This document shows, piece after piece, positions 26,891-37,288 of a stretch of 64,000 nt of DNA. Position 1 is the first letter of the stretch; the number at the start of each line of letters is the position of its first letter. The DNA comes from Paenibacillus lycopersici (GTDB lineage Bacteria > Bacillota > Bacilli > Paenibacillales > Paenibacillaceae): positions 6,484,001-6,548,000 of the forward strand of contig NZ_CP048209.1 in assembly GCF_010119935.1 (NCBI RefSeq). The letters are read 5' to 3'. A program made the translations under genes and the position numbers. Under the pieces are notes generated by a model. It did no database searches. It saw nothing but the letters and a program-made list of their open reading frames with translations, and had not been told where the DNA came from.

Positions 26891-28309
26891 TTAAACCTCT
26901 TGCGCGAGTTTTTGCGCCTTCGCAACTGCATCTTCGATCGTTCCGACGTTATGGAATGCCGGCTCTGGAAGGTTATCGTGCTTGCCTTCGAGAATTTCTT
27001 TGAAGCTGCGTACCGTCTCTTTAACCGGCACGTAGATACCCGGAATACCGTTGAACGCTTCGGCAACGTGAAGCGGCTGCGACAGGAACAATTGGATACG
27101 GCGCGCACGCAGAACGATGAGTTTGTCTTCTTCGGACAACTCGTCCATACCGAGGATCGCGATGATATCCAGAAGCTCTTTGTAGCGCTGCAGGATTTTC
27201 TTAACGGTTTGAGCGACTTGGTAGTGCTCTTCGCCAAGGATTTCCGGCGTCAGGATACGGGAAGACGATGCGAGCGGGTCAACGGCCGGGAAGATACCCA
27301 TTGCCGCGATGTTACGCTCAAGGTTCGTCGTTGCGTCCAAGTGAGCGAACGCCGTTGCAGGAGCCGGGTCGGTGTAGTCATCGGCAGGAACGTAGATCGC
27401 TTGAATGGATGTAACGGAACCTTTCTTCGTCGACGTGATCCGCTCTTGCAATTGACCCATTTCGGTTGCCAGCGTTGGCTGGTAACCTACCGCGGAAGGC
27501 ATACGGCCGAGCAATGCGGATACTTCGGAACCTGCTTGCGTGAAACGGAAGATGTTGTCGACGAACAGCAGAACGTCTCTGCCTTCCACGTCACGGAAAT
27601 ATTCAGCCATTGTCAGACCCGTCAGAGCAACGCGAAGACGCGCGCCCGGCGGCTCGTTCATTTGACCGAATACCATCGCCGTCTTCGCGATAACGCCGGA
27701 ATCGCTCATCTCGTGGTACAGGTCGTTACCTTCACGAGTACGCTCGCCTACGCCGGCGAATACCGAAATACCGCCGTGCTCTTGAGCGATGTTGTGGATG
27801 AGCTCTTGCATCGTTACGGTTTTACCTACGCCCGCGCCGCCGAAGAGACCGATTTTACCGCCCTTCGCGTAAGGAGCCATCAAGTCGATGACTTTGATGC
27901 CTGTTTCCAGGATCTCTTGCTGCGTGGACAGGTCTTCGAATTCCGGTGCTTGACGGTGGATCGGGTTCGCGATCGAACGGTCAACGTCGCCGTTGTTGTC
28001 GATCGGATCGCCGAGTACGTTGAATACGCGGCCAAGCGTAGCCGGACCTACAGGAACCGTGATCGGGTTGCCCGTATCAACGGCATCGGTGCCTCTTACA
28101 AGGCCATCCGTGGAAGACATGGCAACGCAACGAACCAGGTTGTCGCCGAGGTGAGTCGCGACTTCAACCGTCAGGTTGATGTCGACTTCGCCCGGGTTTT
28201 GAGCTTTACGCTCGATTTTGATCGCATTCAGAATCTCAGGCAAATGTCCGTTCTCGAACGCGATGTCGACAACCGGACCTGTAACCTGGACTACATGCCC
28301 CTTGCTCAT
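26891..28309 (-). CDS. atpD: ATP synthase F1 subunit beta
   Basis: The catalytic subunit. The 472-residue protein has the P-loop GGAGVGKTVTMQELI, the catalytic glutamate in AGVGERTREGNDL, the Walker B strand VLLFVDNIFRFTQAG and the DELSEED lever sequence as DELSEED, all intact. It follows atpG after about 100 bases that contain two hairpins. Codon use is more AT-tolerant than neighbouring accessory genes, as usual for a highly expressed gene. Confidence 0.99.
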   Translation of the reverse strand: MSKGHVVQVTGPVVDIAFENGHLPEILNAIKIERKAQNPGEVDINLTVEVATHLGDNLVRCVAMSSTDGLVRGTDAVDTGNPITVPVGPATLGRVFNVLGDPIDNNGDVDRSIANPIHRQAPEFEDLSTQQEILETGIKVIDLMAPYAKGGKIGLFGGAGVGKTVTMQELIHNIAQEHGGISVFAGVGERTREGNDLYHEMSDSGVIAKTAMVFGQMNEPPGARLRVALTGLTMAEYFRDVEGRDVLLFVDNIFRFTQAGSEVSALLGRMPSAVGYQPTLATEMGQLQERITSTKKGSVTSIQAIYVPADDYTDPAPATAFAHLDATTNLERNIAAMGIFPAVDPLASSSRILTPEILGEEHYQVAQTVKKILQRYKELLDIIAILGMDELSEEDKLIVLRARRIQLFLSQPLHVAEAFNGIPGIYVPVKETVRSFKEILEGKHDNLPEPAFHNVGTIEDAVAKAQKLAQEV

Positions 28310-28378
28310 TCTGGTACCTCCTGTATGCTTTCCGGCAAGAAACCTTCCCGGAAGCGTAAACTTTAAGCGCTATGGTGT

Positions 28379-28400
28379 GTTCCGGAGAAGCCTCCGGAAC
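28379..28400 (-). other. Hairpin between atpG and atpD
   Basis: GTTCCGGAG pairs perfectly with CTCCGGAAC around a four-base loop, starting 10 bases past the atpG stop. There is no T run. A second weaker stem (TTTCCGG with CCGGAA) lies nearer atpD. Probably an intercistronic RNA element. Confidence 0.55.
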
Positions 28401-28410
28401 GATCGTGTAA

Positions 28411-29271
28411 TTATGCCTGCGCGTTCGCGCCGCCGACGATTTCCGCGATTTCTTGCGTAATCGCCGCTTGACGAGCGCGGTTGTACGTGAGCGTCAGCGC
28501 GCCGATCATCTTCGTCGCATTCTTCGTCGCGTTGCCCATTGCCGTCATACGCGCGCCGAACTCGCTCGCTTTGCCTTCCAATACCGCGCTGTAAATGACC
28601 GTTTCCGCATATTTCGGCAAAAGCACGTCGAGCACCTTCTCGGGAGACGGCTCATACTCGTAGCTCGCCTTCGCGCCGGAGAATTCCGACTGATCGAGCG
28701 GGAGCAGCTGCTTGATGACAGGCACTTGGGTCATTGCATTATGGAATTGGTTGTAGACCAGGTTCAATTCGTCGTACTTCCCGCTCTCGAACCCTTTAAC
28801 GGCTGCGTTCGCCAACGATTTGATATCCGAAAACTTCGGCGAATCGGACAGACCCGTCACTTCCTCGGCCAGATTGATGTTCCGGCGTTTGAAGTAGTCG
28901 CGGCCTTTGCGTCCGATGACGAACACGTCGTATTCGGCAGGAGACTTATGCTTCTCCTGAATCGTTACCCATACTTTACGAAGCACGTTCGCATTGTAAC
29001 CGCCCGCCAAACCGCGGTCAGACGTCACGACCAGATAAGCCGTACGCTTGATTTCGCGGGATTGCAGCATCGGATGCTTGATCGCGCCTCCGCCCGATGC
29101 AATGCTCGCAACCACTTCGCGGATTTTGTCGGTGTATGGACGTGATGCTACGGCAGCCTCTTGTGCTCTCCGCAGCTTCGCGGAAGCGACCATCTCCATC
29201 GCCTTCGTAATCTGCTTCGTGTTCTGCGTGCTCTTGATCGAGCGTTTGATTTCGCGCATACCTTTAGCCAT
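28411..29271 (-). CDS. atpG: ATP synthase F1 subunit gamma
   Basis: The rotating central-stalk subunit. The 286-residue product begins MAKGMREIKRSIKSTQNTKQ and ends with the matching helix RARQAAITQEIAEIVGGANA; these two helices form the coiled coil inside the alpha3beta3 ring. VTSDRGLAGGYNANV is the family signature. It follows atpA after an unusually long spacer of 227 bases. Confidence 0.98.
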   Translation of the reverse strand: MAKGMREIKRSIKSTQNTKQITKAMEMVASAKLRRAQEAAVASRPYTDKIREVVASIASGGGAIKHPMLQSREIKRTAYLVVTSDRGLAGGYNANVLRKVWVTIQEKHKSPAEYDVFVIGRKGRDYFKRRNINLAEEVTGLSDSPKFSDIKSLANAAVKGFESGKYDELNLVYNQFHNAMTQVPVIKQLLPLDQSEFSGAKASYEYEPSPEKVLDVLLPKYAETVIYSAVLEGKASEFGARMTAMGNATKNATKMIGALTLTYNRARQAAITQEIAEIVGGANAQA

Positions 29272-29498
29272 TCGTTGTCACCACCTTATTACCGGCCTAC
29301 CTGACGAAGCTCCGCTTCACACTTCGGCCGGGGTTATTACGTGCTACAAGATGAAACGGCTATCGCCTCCTTATGGCGGCGAGGCGCGTTTCATTCCGGA
29401 GAATTATAAGCTCGTTTATAAGTCGAAACTTATAAATTCTTATAATTTTGCTTCGAACCGCACGCATCCAGCATGCGGTTCGAAGGTGAGAGTTATGG
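29272..29498 (-). other. Long structured spacer between atpA and atpG
   Basis: It contains two large perfect palindromes. One (29451-29485) pairs CTTCGAACCGCA with TGCGGTTCGAAG 14 bases past the atpA stop. The other (29351-29394) pairs ATGAAACG with CGTTTCAT around an inner CGCCTC/GAGGCG stem. Between them lies an AT-rich block with four TTATAA motifs. No gene is present and neither stem has a terminator T run. Confidence 0.75.
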
Positions 29499-31013
<1,515 letters not shown>

Positions 31014-31029
31014 TTCCGTTCACCCCTAT

Positions 31030-31578
31030 CTACAATGCTTGAGTTTTCAACGCTTGTTCAAGTCGAGCCAGCTTGCCGGAGAGGCTGCCGTCGTACAGAC
31101 GGTCGCCGATGCGCACTTGTACGCCGCCGAGCAAGGCAGGTTCAACGATTTGTTTCGCGATAATGCGTTTGCCGATCATTTCGCCGAACTGCGCCGCTAC
31201 TTTGGACATTTCCTCGGCAGTGAGCGATTTCGCCGTATATATGGTAGCGTGTGCCTGACCGAGCGCATCGCCCGCTACTTTCGTATAGGCTTCATACACG
31301 GAGCCGATCTCGCCTTGGCGGCCGCGAACGATCAGAAGCTCTACCGTATTCAGGACCATAACCGATACTTTGTCGGACAAAGCGCCTTTGATGATATCGA
31401 TTTTCTTGCTGACCTCGACGTTCGGCAGCGCCAGGAATTTGCGGATTTGCGCATCCCCGGACAAGGCATCGACGACGATTTTCAGCTGTTTCTCGACATC
31501 CGCAACGGCGTTATTGCTTTGCGCCAGCTCGAACAGTGCTTTAGCGTAGCGTTTAGCTACGACGCTCTCGCGGCTCAT
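31030..31578 (-). CDS. atpH: ATP synthase subunit delta
   Basis: Peripheral-stalk subunit that joins F1 to subunit b. The 182-residue product begins VAKRYAKALFELA, the family start, and its C-terminal part has ITARPLTAEE-like SLTAEEMSKVAAQFGE and the DPALLGGVQVRIGDRLYDGSL-type signature. Its start overlaps the atpF stop by four bases (ATGA). Confidence 0.97.
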   Translation of the reverse strand: MSRESVVAKRYAKALFELAQSNNAVADVEKQLKIVVDALSGDAQIRKFLALPNVEVSKKIDIIKGALSDKVSVMVLNTVELLIVRGRQGEIGSVYEAYTKVAGDALGQAHATIYTAKSLTAEEMSKVAAQFGEMIGKRIIAKQIVEPALLGGVQVRIGDRLYDGSLSGKLARLEQALKTQAL

Positions 31579-32057
31579 TTGCTTCCAACCTCGTTCAAGT
31601 ATTGGTTAACGAGCTGCTCTTGGGACTTGTCATCGATTTGCTTCTCGATGATTTTGGATGCGATCATGACGGACATGCCGCTGACTTGGCCGCGCAGGGC
31701 CGCGATCGCTTTGTTCTTCTCGCTCTCGATATCTTTAACGGCTTCATCCTTCAGGCGGGACGCCTCGGATTTAGCGGTTTGTACGATTTCGTCGGCTTGC
31801 TTCGAGCTCGTTTGTTTCGCTTGCTCGAGGATGTCGTAAGCGTCTTTGCGAGCTTGTTGCAGCGTTTGCTTCTGCTCTTCGAACTGTTGTTCCGCTTGCT
31901 TGCGGCTGTTCTCCGCATTATCGAGCTGCTCTTTCACGAACTGCTTGCGCTGTTCCATGATGGAGAAGAGCGGACCGAAAGCATAACGGCTAAGCAGCCA
32001 GTAAAGGATGCCGAAGGCAATCAGTTGAATGAAAAAATTGGACCATTCGATATGCAC
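31575..32057 (-). CDS. atpF: ATP synthase Fo subunit b
   Basis: Peripheral-stalk subunit: one N-terminal membrane helix (about residues 5-25) followed by a long charged helix that dimerises, rich in Gln, Lys and Glu. 160 residues, standard length. The start is GTG at 32055-32057 with AAAGGAGTG upstream. It follows atpE after about 100 bases. Confidence 0.97.
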   Translation of the reverse strand: MHIEWSNFFIQLIAFGILYWLLSRYAFGPLFSIMEQRKQFVKEQLDNAENSRKQAEQQFEEQKQTLQQARKDAYDILEQAKQTSSKQADEIVQTAKSEASRLKDEAVKDIESEKNKAIAALRGQVSGMSVMIASKIIEKQIDDKSQEQLVNQYLNEVGSK

Positions 32058-32160
32058 GCGCAGGTCACTCCTTTCCGGAAATTAGTCGGCTTTCCGCGGA
32101 AAGCTGACAAAAGGAAGGCGCGGAGGCAATGGCACTCCCCGCCGGATTGCGATGATTGTC

Positions 32161-32385
32161 TTAAGCTTTTGCGAAGAAAATGAACGCGAGTACGAGAGAG
32201 ATGATCGGCAATGCTTCTACGAGCGCAACCCCGATGAACATTGTCGTTTGAAGCGTACCGCGAAGTTCCGGCTGACGGGAGATACCCTCAACCGTACGAC
32301 CTACGATCAAACCGTTACCGATACCTGCACCCAGTGCTCCAAGACCAAATACAATTGCTGCTGCAATTAAAGCTGTTGCTCCCAT
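32161..32385 (-). CDS. atpE: ATP synthase Fo subunit c
   Basis: The proteolipid that forms the rotating ring; 74 residues, two helices. Glu57 in VALVEALPIIS is the ion-carrying residue, and GALGAGIGNG gives the glycine-rich packing of the first helix. GAGGAGG precedes the ATG. No Gln in the first helix next to the binding site is evident, so a proton rather than sodium ring is the simpler reading. Confidence 0.98.
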   Translation of the reverse strand: MGATALIAAAIVFGLGALGAGIGNGLIVGRTVEGISRQPELRGTLQTTMFIGVALVEALPIISLVLAFIFFAKA

Positions 32386-32458
32386 TGATAAAATCCTCCT
32401 CGAATGTTTGGAAATAGTTGTTTATGTTGTCCCGTGTTTAAGCGGGCTTGTTGCTGCG

Positions 32459-33232
32459 TTAATGCTCTTCATGCACAATGGCCTGCGACATGTACACCAT
32501 CGTCAGCATGACGAAGACGAAGGATTGGATCGCGCCTACGAAAATACTAAACCCTTGCCACACGATCAGAGCGGGTATACCTACCCAGCCCATGCCCATG
32601 ATGACGGAGATCATGACCTCGCCCGCGAAGATGTTACCGTATAGACGAAGCGACAGCGACAAAGGCTTCGCAACCTCCTTGATAACGTTCAGCGGGAAGA
32701 AGGCAATGTAAGGCTCAAAATAGTGCTTGAGGTAATGTTTGCGGTTACGGCGCAAGCCCTCGACGTGCGTCAATACGATGACGATCGCCATTAGCGCGCC
32801 TGCAACGGCAACATCCGCCGTCGGCGATTTCCACCAAGCAATGTGAACTTCTTCGTCAGCGGCGAGGTCCGACGGCATAACCAAATCCATGCCCAGGAAC
32901 TGCGCGCCTTGATGTACGTCCACGACTTTCGTAATGACCCCGAAAGGCAGACCCAGCAAGTTGGCTACGAACAAGTACATGATCAGCGCGATGCCGAGCG
33001 TTAAGTAAGGACGGCCCTTCTTGACGTCCATCGACGTACCGATGATGTTGGTAACGAATTCAATAACCCACTCCAGAAAGTTTTGCATCTTCGTCGGATT
33101 CGTTACCGACGCCCCCCGAACTGCAAGTCTGGCGAGCACGAATACGATGATACTGGAGAGAATGATCATGAAAATGGCAGCCAGGTCGAAGCTGATGCCG
33201 CCCAATTCCACTTCAGGGAAAATATGATCCAT
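32459..33232 (-). CDS. atpB: ATP synthase Fo subunit a
   Basis: Stator subunit that provides the two half channels for protons. 257 residues, six helices; the essential arginine is in PLSLSLRLYGNIFAGEV. It shares a TAATG overlap with atpI, so translation is probably coupled. The periplasmic loop near residues 105-125 is somewhat long. Confidence 0.97.
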   Translation of the reverse strand: MDHIFPEVELGGISFDLAAIFMIILSSIIVFVLARLAVRGASVTNPTKMQNFLEWVIEFVTNIIGTSMDVKKGRPYLTLGIALIMYLFVANLLGLPFGVITKVVDVHQGAQFLGMDLVMPSDLAADEEVHIAWWKSPTADVAVAGALMAIVIVLTHVEGLRRNRKHYLKHYFEPYIAFFPLNVIKEVAKPLSLSLRLYGNIFAGEVMISVIMGMGWVGIPALIVWQGFSIFVGAIQSFVFVMLTMVYMSQAIVHEEH

Positions 33233-33642
33233 TAGTTGTTTTCACCCCTTTCATCGGTAGAATGCCGTGCCGCCGGTTTGCTCTTGGCTTTAAATCCCAA
33301 TAAAAGTGTTGCCAATTGAGCTGTAAATAATCCGGCTACTGTCCCATAGAGGCTGAATGAAAAGTACTTCGTCGCGACGACGTACGCGAGCAGCGCAATG
33401 CACGCGCGCGTTAAAAAGCCGAGATTCACGCGCCGCTTGACCTGAGCCGCAGCGTATGAACCCGCTCGTTGTACTTTCCATGAAAGATGGAAGGCGTTTG
33501 CAAGACTTGCCGCGGTGCCGAGAATCAAACCGCCGAAATGCGGTTTGGCTGCCGGAAACAGGGCCCATCCTACGAAACAGAGAGACAAAAATAAGAACGT
33601 AATACGAGTTACCGTTCGTAGGTGGCTGGACAACTCATCCAT
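33232..33642 (-). CDS. atpI: ATP synthase subunit I
   Basis: Small membrane protein of the AtpI family that assists assembly of the c-ring. With the ATG at 33640-33642 the product has 136 residues and four helices (TRITFLFLSLCFVGWALFP, GLILGTAASLANAF, and two more), and a basic tail. A longer frame to 33831 exists but only reads through the upstream atpZ gene. The start overlaps the atpZ stop (TAATG). Confidence 0.88.
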   Translation of the reverse strand: MDELSSHLRTVTRITFLFLSLCFVGWALFPAAKPHFGGLILGTAASLANAFHLSWKVQRAGSYAAAQVKRRVNLGFLTRACIALLAYVVATKYFSFSLYGTVAGLFTAQLATLLLGFKAKSKPAARHSTDERGENN

Positions 33643-33893
33643 TATCGCGCATTGCCCCCTGTAAACGTTCGAATCAGAAATACCGTCATGATGACGGCCG
33701 CTACGAAGCCCGCGGCCATACCGACGATCCCGCCGTACCCGGTGTCGAATTTCGCTCCGATCCAGTACCCCAGACCGAGACAGGCACCGATGGTACCGCC
33801 GACAGATCCGATCAGACCCATGGCCCGCCACGGATTATCGCCGAAATTGCCGTTTTCTGTGCTGCGATTCTTGTCGTTATCGGATCGATTCAT
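33642..33893 (-). CDS. atpZ: AtpZ/AtpI-family protein, first gene of the atp operon
   Basis: An 83-residue protein with two helices and a polar head (NRSDNDKNRSTENGN). The first helix runs LIGSVGGTIGACLGLGYWIG and is followed by the AKFDTGYGG loop typical of AtpZ, a protein proposed to help magnesium or calcium entry or Fo assembly. GGAGTG lies upstream; ATG at 33893 is taken, with GTG at 33896 as an equal option. A good promoter lies about 30 bases upstream. Confidence 0.85.
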   Translation of the reverse strand: MNRSDNDKNRSTENGNFGDNPWRAMGLIGSVGGTIGACLGLGYWIGAKFDTGYGGIVGMAAGFVAAVIMTVFLIRTFTGGNAR

Positions 33894-33919
33894 CACGAAT
33901 CACTCCAAAACTCTTATTT

Positions 33920-33949
33920 ATTTTAGCCAAGCGGGTTCCGGTTTGTCAA
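33920..33949 (-). promoter_or_regulatory. Sigma-A promoter of the atp operon
   Basis: TTGACA, 18 bases, TAAAAT on the minus strand. It lies directly before atpZ, so the operon is probably atpZ-I-B-E-F-H-A-G-D-C. Confidence 0.75.
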
Positions 33950-33983
33950 TTGATATAAATTCAAACATTTAGTGAACGGTAAG

Positions 33984-34015
33984 CCGAAAACCCTTGATTT
34001 ACCTAGGGTTTTCGG
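33984..34015. terminator. Hairpin between mnaA and the atp operon
   Basis: CCGAAAACCCT pairs perfectly with AGGGTTTTCGG around a ten-base loop, about 70 bases past the mnaA stop. The run of T behind it is short, so efficiency as a terminator is uncertain. Confidence 0.6.
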
Positions 34016-34082
34016 ACTTTCAAACCGTACAGTAGCACTGTATGCTGTAGCGTTCTCAAGCATGCGCGCCTATTAGCGAATC

Positions 34083-35231
34083 CTATGAACGTTGTGTGAA
34101 CGGCTCAGGCCGTTCGCCGCGCCTGCCAAAATGATGCAAAATTGCCTCTACAATCCGAATGGAGACTTGTCCGTCGCCGTAAGGATTGGCCGCGTTGCTC
34201 ATTCTGGCGTACAGCCGTTCGTCCGTCAGCAGCGCTCTCGCGCGGTCGTAAACGACGTCCTCGTCGGTGCCGACCAGCTCGAGCGTTCCCGCCTCGATGC
34301 CTTCCGGGCGCTCCGTCGTGTCGCGCAGCACGAGCGTAGGCACGCCAAAAGAAGGCGCCTCTTCTTGGATACCGCCGGAATCGGTCATGATCATATAGGC
34401 ATGCGGAAAGAAATTATGCGTCTCGAATACGTCAAGCGGCTCGATCAGCTTGATGCGCGGGTGGCCGCCGAGAATTTCGTTCGCCGGCTCACGCACGGCC
34501 GGATTCATATGCACGGCGTAGACGAACGCGACGTCCTCGAATTCGTCGGCAATCCGTTTGACCGCGCGGAAAATATTGCGGTGCGGCTCGCCGAGCGACT
34601 CCCGCCGATGCGCCGTCATAAAGATCAATCGTTTGCCGGCCGCCCATTCGAGCACCGGATGGGTGAAGGACTTGTCCACCGTGTATTGGAACACGTCGGT
34701 CGCCGTGTTGCCCGTCACGTAAATGGCCGCCTCCGGCTTGTTCTCCTTGCGAAGATTGTTCGCGGACCAATCGGTCGGCGCGAAGTGAACGTCCGCCAGA
34801 ACGCCGACCAGCTGCCGGTTCATCTCCTCCGGATACGGCGACAGCTTGTTCCACGTCCGCAGACCCGCTTCCACGTGGCCGACGGGAATTTGCTGCAGGA
34901 ACGCCGCATAGCTGGCCAGGAAGCAGGTCAGCGTGTCGCCATGGACGAGCACGATGTCCGGCTTCGATTCGCGAAGCACGGGCTCCAGTCCCTCCAGCAC
35001 GCGCACCGTCGTTTCGGTCAGCGTCTGCCGGTCCTTCATGACGTTGAGATCGTAGTCCGGCGCGATCTTGAAAAACTCGAGCACTTGGTCGAGCATTTGG
35101 CGATGCTGCGCCGTTACGCATACGATCGATTCGACTTCTTCAGGATGCTTCTGCAGTTCCAGCACGAGGGGAGCCATCTTTACCGCTTCCGGCCGCGTGC
35201 CGAAGACGGTCATTACTTTCAACTTCGCCAA
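34083..35231 (-). CDS. mnaA: UDP-N-acetylglucosamine 2-epimerase (non-hydrolysing)
   Basis: Interconverts UDP-GlcNAc and UDP-ManNAc in the cytoplasm; in Firmicutes the product feeds wall teichoic acid linkage units and other wall polysaccharides, including those that hold SLH proteins. The 382-residue protein has VFGTRPEAVKMAPL at the start, HGDTLTCFLASYAAF and the active-site region HVEAGLRTWNKLSPYPEEMNR (about 125-145), and TDSGGIQEEAPSFGVP near the end, all family hallmarks. It lies between upp and the atp operon, as in B. subtilis. Confidence 0.96.
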   Translation of the reverse strand: MAKLKVMTVFGTRPEAVKMAPLVLELQKHPEEVESIVCVTAQHRQMLDQVLEFFKIAPDYDLNVMKDRQTLTETTVRVLEGLEPVLRESKPDIVLVHGDTLTCFLASYAAFLQQIPVGHVEAGLRTWNKLSPYPEEMNRQLVGVLADVHFAPTDWSANNLRKENKPEAAIYVTGNTATDVFQYTVDKSFTHPVLEWAAGKRLIFMTAHRRESLGEPHRNIFRAVKRIADEFEDVAFVYAVHMNPAVREPANEILGGHPRIKLIEPLDVFETHNFFPHAYMIMTDSGGIQEEAPSFGVPTLVLRDTTERPEGIEAGTLELVGTDEDVVYDRARALLTDERLYARMSNAANPYGDGQVSIRIVEAILHHFGRRGERPEPFTQRS

Positions 35232-35249
35232 TGAGAGTCACTCCTAGCA

Positions 35250-35879
35250 TTATTTTGTTCCGAACATGCGGTCGCCGGCATCGCCAAGTCCAGGCACGAT
35301 ATAACCGTGATCGTTCAGATGGCTGTCGAGCGAGGCCAGGTAGATGTCGACGTCGGGATGCGCTTCCTGTACGGCCTTCACGCCTTCCGGCGCGGCAATG
35401 AGGCACATCAGCTTGATCTGCGTGCAGCCGCGCGATTTCAGCGAAGCGATCGCCGCATTGGCCGAGCCGCCGGTCGCCAGCATCGGATCGACGACGATGA
35501 GCAGCCGCTCCGTGGCGTCCGCAGGCAGGTTCACATAGTATTCGACGGGCTGCAGCGTTTCAGGGTTGCGGAACAGGCCGATATGGCCCACTTTCGCCGC
35601 CGGAATCAATTTCAGCATGCCTTCGACCATGCCGAGGCCCGCGCGCAAAATCGGGATCACGCCCAGCATGCGCCCGGAGACGACCTTGCTCGGCGTTTCG
35701 ACGACCGGCGTCGTGATATTGATCGTCTCCAGCGGCAAATCCCTTGTAATCTCGTAAGCCATCATGGTGGCGATTTCATCCACGAGCTCGCGGAAGTCTT
35801 TCGTTTTCGTTTCTTTATCGCGAATAAACGTCAGCTTATGCTGGATAAGCGGATGGTCGCAAATTGTAAGAGTGCCCAT
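35250..35879 (-). CDS. upp: Uracil phosphoribosyltransferase
   Basis: Makes UMP from uracil and PRPP in pyrimidine salvage. The 209-residue protein has the PRPP loop VVDPMLATGGSANAAI and the uracil-binding YIVPGLGDAGDRMFGT at its end. Length and motifs are standard. mnaA follows after 18 bases, so they may be cotranscribed. Confidence 0.98.
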   Translation of the reverse strand: MGTLTICDHPLIQHKLTFIRDKETKTKDFRELVDEIATMMAYEITRDLPLETINITTPVVETPSKVVSGRMLGVIPILRAGLGMVEGMLKLIPAAKVGHIGLFRNPETLQPVEYYVNLPADATERLLIVVDPMLATGGSANAAIASLKSRGCTQIKLMCLIAAPEGVKAVQEAHPDVDIYLASLDSHLNDHGYIVPGLGDAGDRMFGTK

Positions 35880-36060
35880 CGTTCTTCCTCCCGGTGATCT
35901 TCTTCAACTGATTATTATAGCATCCGGCGCGATATAATGCACTTTCGCGCAATGGGGTGAAATCGCTACTGCAAAGTATGCCCGAACGCGCCGATTTCTT
36001 GCAATTGAAGAGGGCGCTGCCAGCCGCGCTTGATCGGGGAGAAGGCATGCATCGCGGGCG

Positions 36061-37143
36061 CTAATCGCCGCCTCCGCCGCACGAGGAGCCGCAGGACGAC
36101 CCGCCGTCGCTGCCGCCCGAACAGCTGCCGCCGCCGGATGACCCGTCGCCGCCGCAGGAACCGCTGTCTCCCCCGTTATTGTCGGACCCGTTATTATCAG
36201 CCCCGGCGCCGCCCCCGCAGGCGAAGGAACTTCCGCATCCGCCGCCGCTGCCCTGGCGCAGCTCTTCCTCGGATTGATGCTGTTCCATCTCCGACCGGAA
36301 GCTCTCTTCCGGCCCCCAGGAGGAGGCGAAGAATACCGTCGACAGCATGCCCGTCATCATGGCGGTCGAGGTCCAATCGGAATCGCCGTCCGCGGATCGC
36401 GTATCCCGCACGGCCGCCAGTTTCCGTCCGCGGCCGATCAAGTAATCGATCGTCGCCGCCAAGTCCGGAAATTTCGCCGCCGCGCCCGCGTTGAACCGTT
36501 CGGCGCGAAGCTCATCCGCGCCGCGCGTCTCCAGCTCGCGCATTCGCTCGCGCGGCATCGGCGTCCGGTAGAACGCTCCCCACAGCCGCGCGCTTCCGGA
36601 CGCGGGCAGGAAGAGCTCGCCGTAGATCCAATCGAACCACGCCCGTTCGCCGCGGTCCGGCTTGGCGCCCGCCTCATGCGGCGCATGATGGATGAGCTGG
36701 CCGCAGAATTGCTTGCAGAACTGCTCGTATTCCCGCGTGAACATCAGCATTTCGTGCCAGACATCGTCGACCTGCGAGCTGTACATCGGCACGCCGCGAA
36801 GCACGCCGCACATAAGAAAATACCGCTTCAGCTCGAACCAGCGCCACTGCCATTCGCCCTCCCGCATGCTCGGTGCATGGCGCAGCACCCGATCCTTGAC
36901 GCGGGCCTCGAAATCCGGCGTCAGAGCGGCTTCGAGACGTTCCGCGGCAGGTCGCGCCGGATGGCCCTCCGGCACGCCGAGGCATGCCGGAGGCGTCCGC
37001 AGCGGCGCCGACGGACGGCTTATCCCGGAGCGGCCGCCGCGCACGCCCTGCCCTTGCTTGGACGCAAGGTTCAGCACGACGACGATGGAGACGATGACAA
37101 TGATAATGGCCAGCAGCACGGACCGCACACCCTTTCGAATCAA
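36061..37143 (-). CDS. Membrane-anchored protein of unknown function with a Gly/Ser/Cys-rich tail
   Basis: A 360-residue product with one N-terminal helix (about 8-27). The middle contains VDDVWHEMLMFTREYEQF followed by CKQFCGQLIHH, a Trp-His/Cys pattern like that of bacterial proteins related to the plant glycine-rich-domain (DUF1399-like) family. The last 70 residues are almost only Gly, Ser, Cys, Asp and Asn with about nine Cys. Tails of this kind occur in other Firmicute and actinobacterial membrane proteins of unknown role. A possible metal- or redox-binding function is inference. It stands alone between upp and the isomerase-like gene, on the same strand. Confidence 0.8.
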   Translation of the reverse strand: MIRKGVRSVLLAIIIVIVSIVVVLNLASKQGQGVRGGRSGISRPSAPLRTPPACLGVPEGHPARPAAERLEAALTPDFEARVKDRVLRHAPSMREGEWQWRWFELKRYFLMCGVLRGVPMYSSQVDDVWHEMLMFTREYEQFCKQFCGQLIHHAPHEAGAKPDRGERAWFDWIYGELFLPASGSARLWGAFYRTPMPRERMRELETRGADELRAERFNAGAAAKFPDLAATIDYLIGRGRKLAAVRDTRSADGDSDWTSTAMMTGMLSTVFFASSWGPEESFRSEMEQHQSEEELRQGSGGGCGSSFACGGGAGADNNGSDNNGGDSGSCGGDGSSGGGSCSGGSDGGSSCGSSCGGGGD

Positions 37144-37229
37144 TTGCCTCCATCATACCATGCCTCTCGCCGTAGACAGGTCATTTCGAGGAAAAATGAT
37201 CCGCGTGCGGACAATCTTCTTCCCCATAA

Positions 37230-37273
37230 ACAAAACCCCTTTAAGGAGAGCCGCAGCCGCCTTAAAGGGGTTT
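37230..37273 (-). terminator. Terminator after the isomerase-like gene
   Basis: AAACCCCTTTAAGG pairs with CCTTAAAGGGGTTT; on the minus strand TTTTGTTT follows. It lies about 15 bases past the stop codon. Confidence 0.9.
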
Positions 37274-37288
37274 CTTGTTGAATGGCGA

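Noticed and set aside
33984..34015. Riboswitch in the atp leader
   Set aside because: The only structure is a simple stem on the far side of the promoter; no conserved aptamer pattern was seen.
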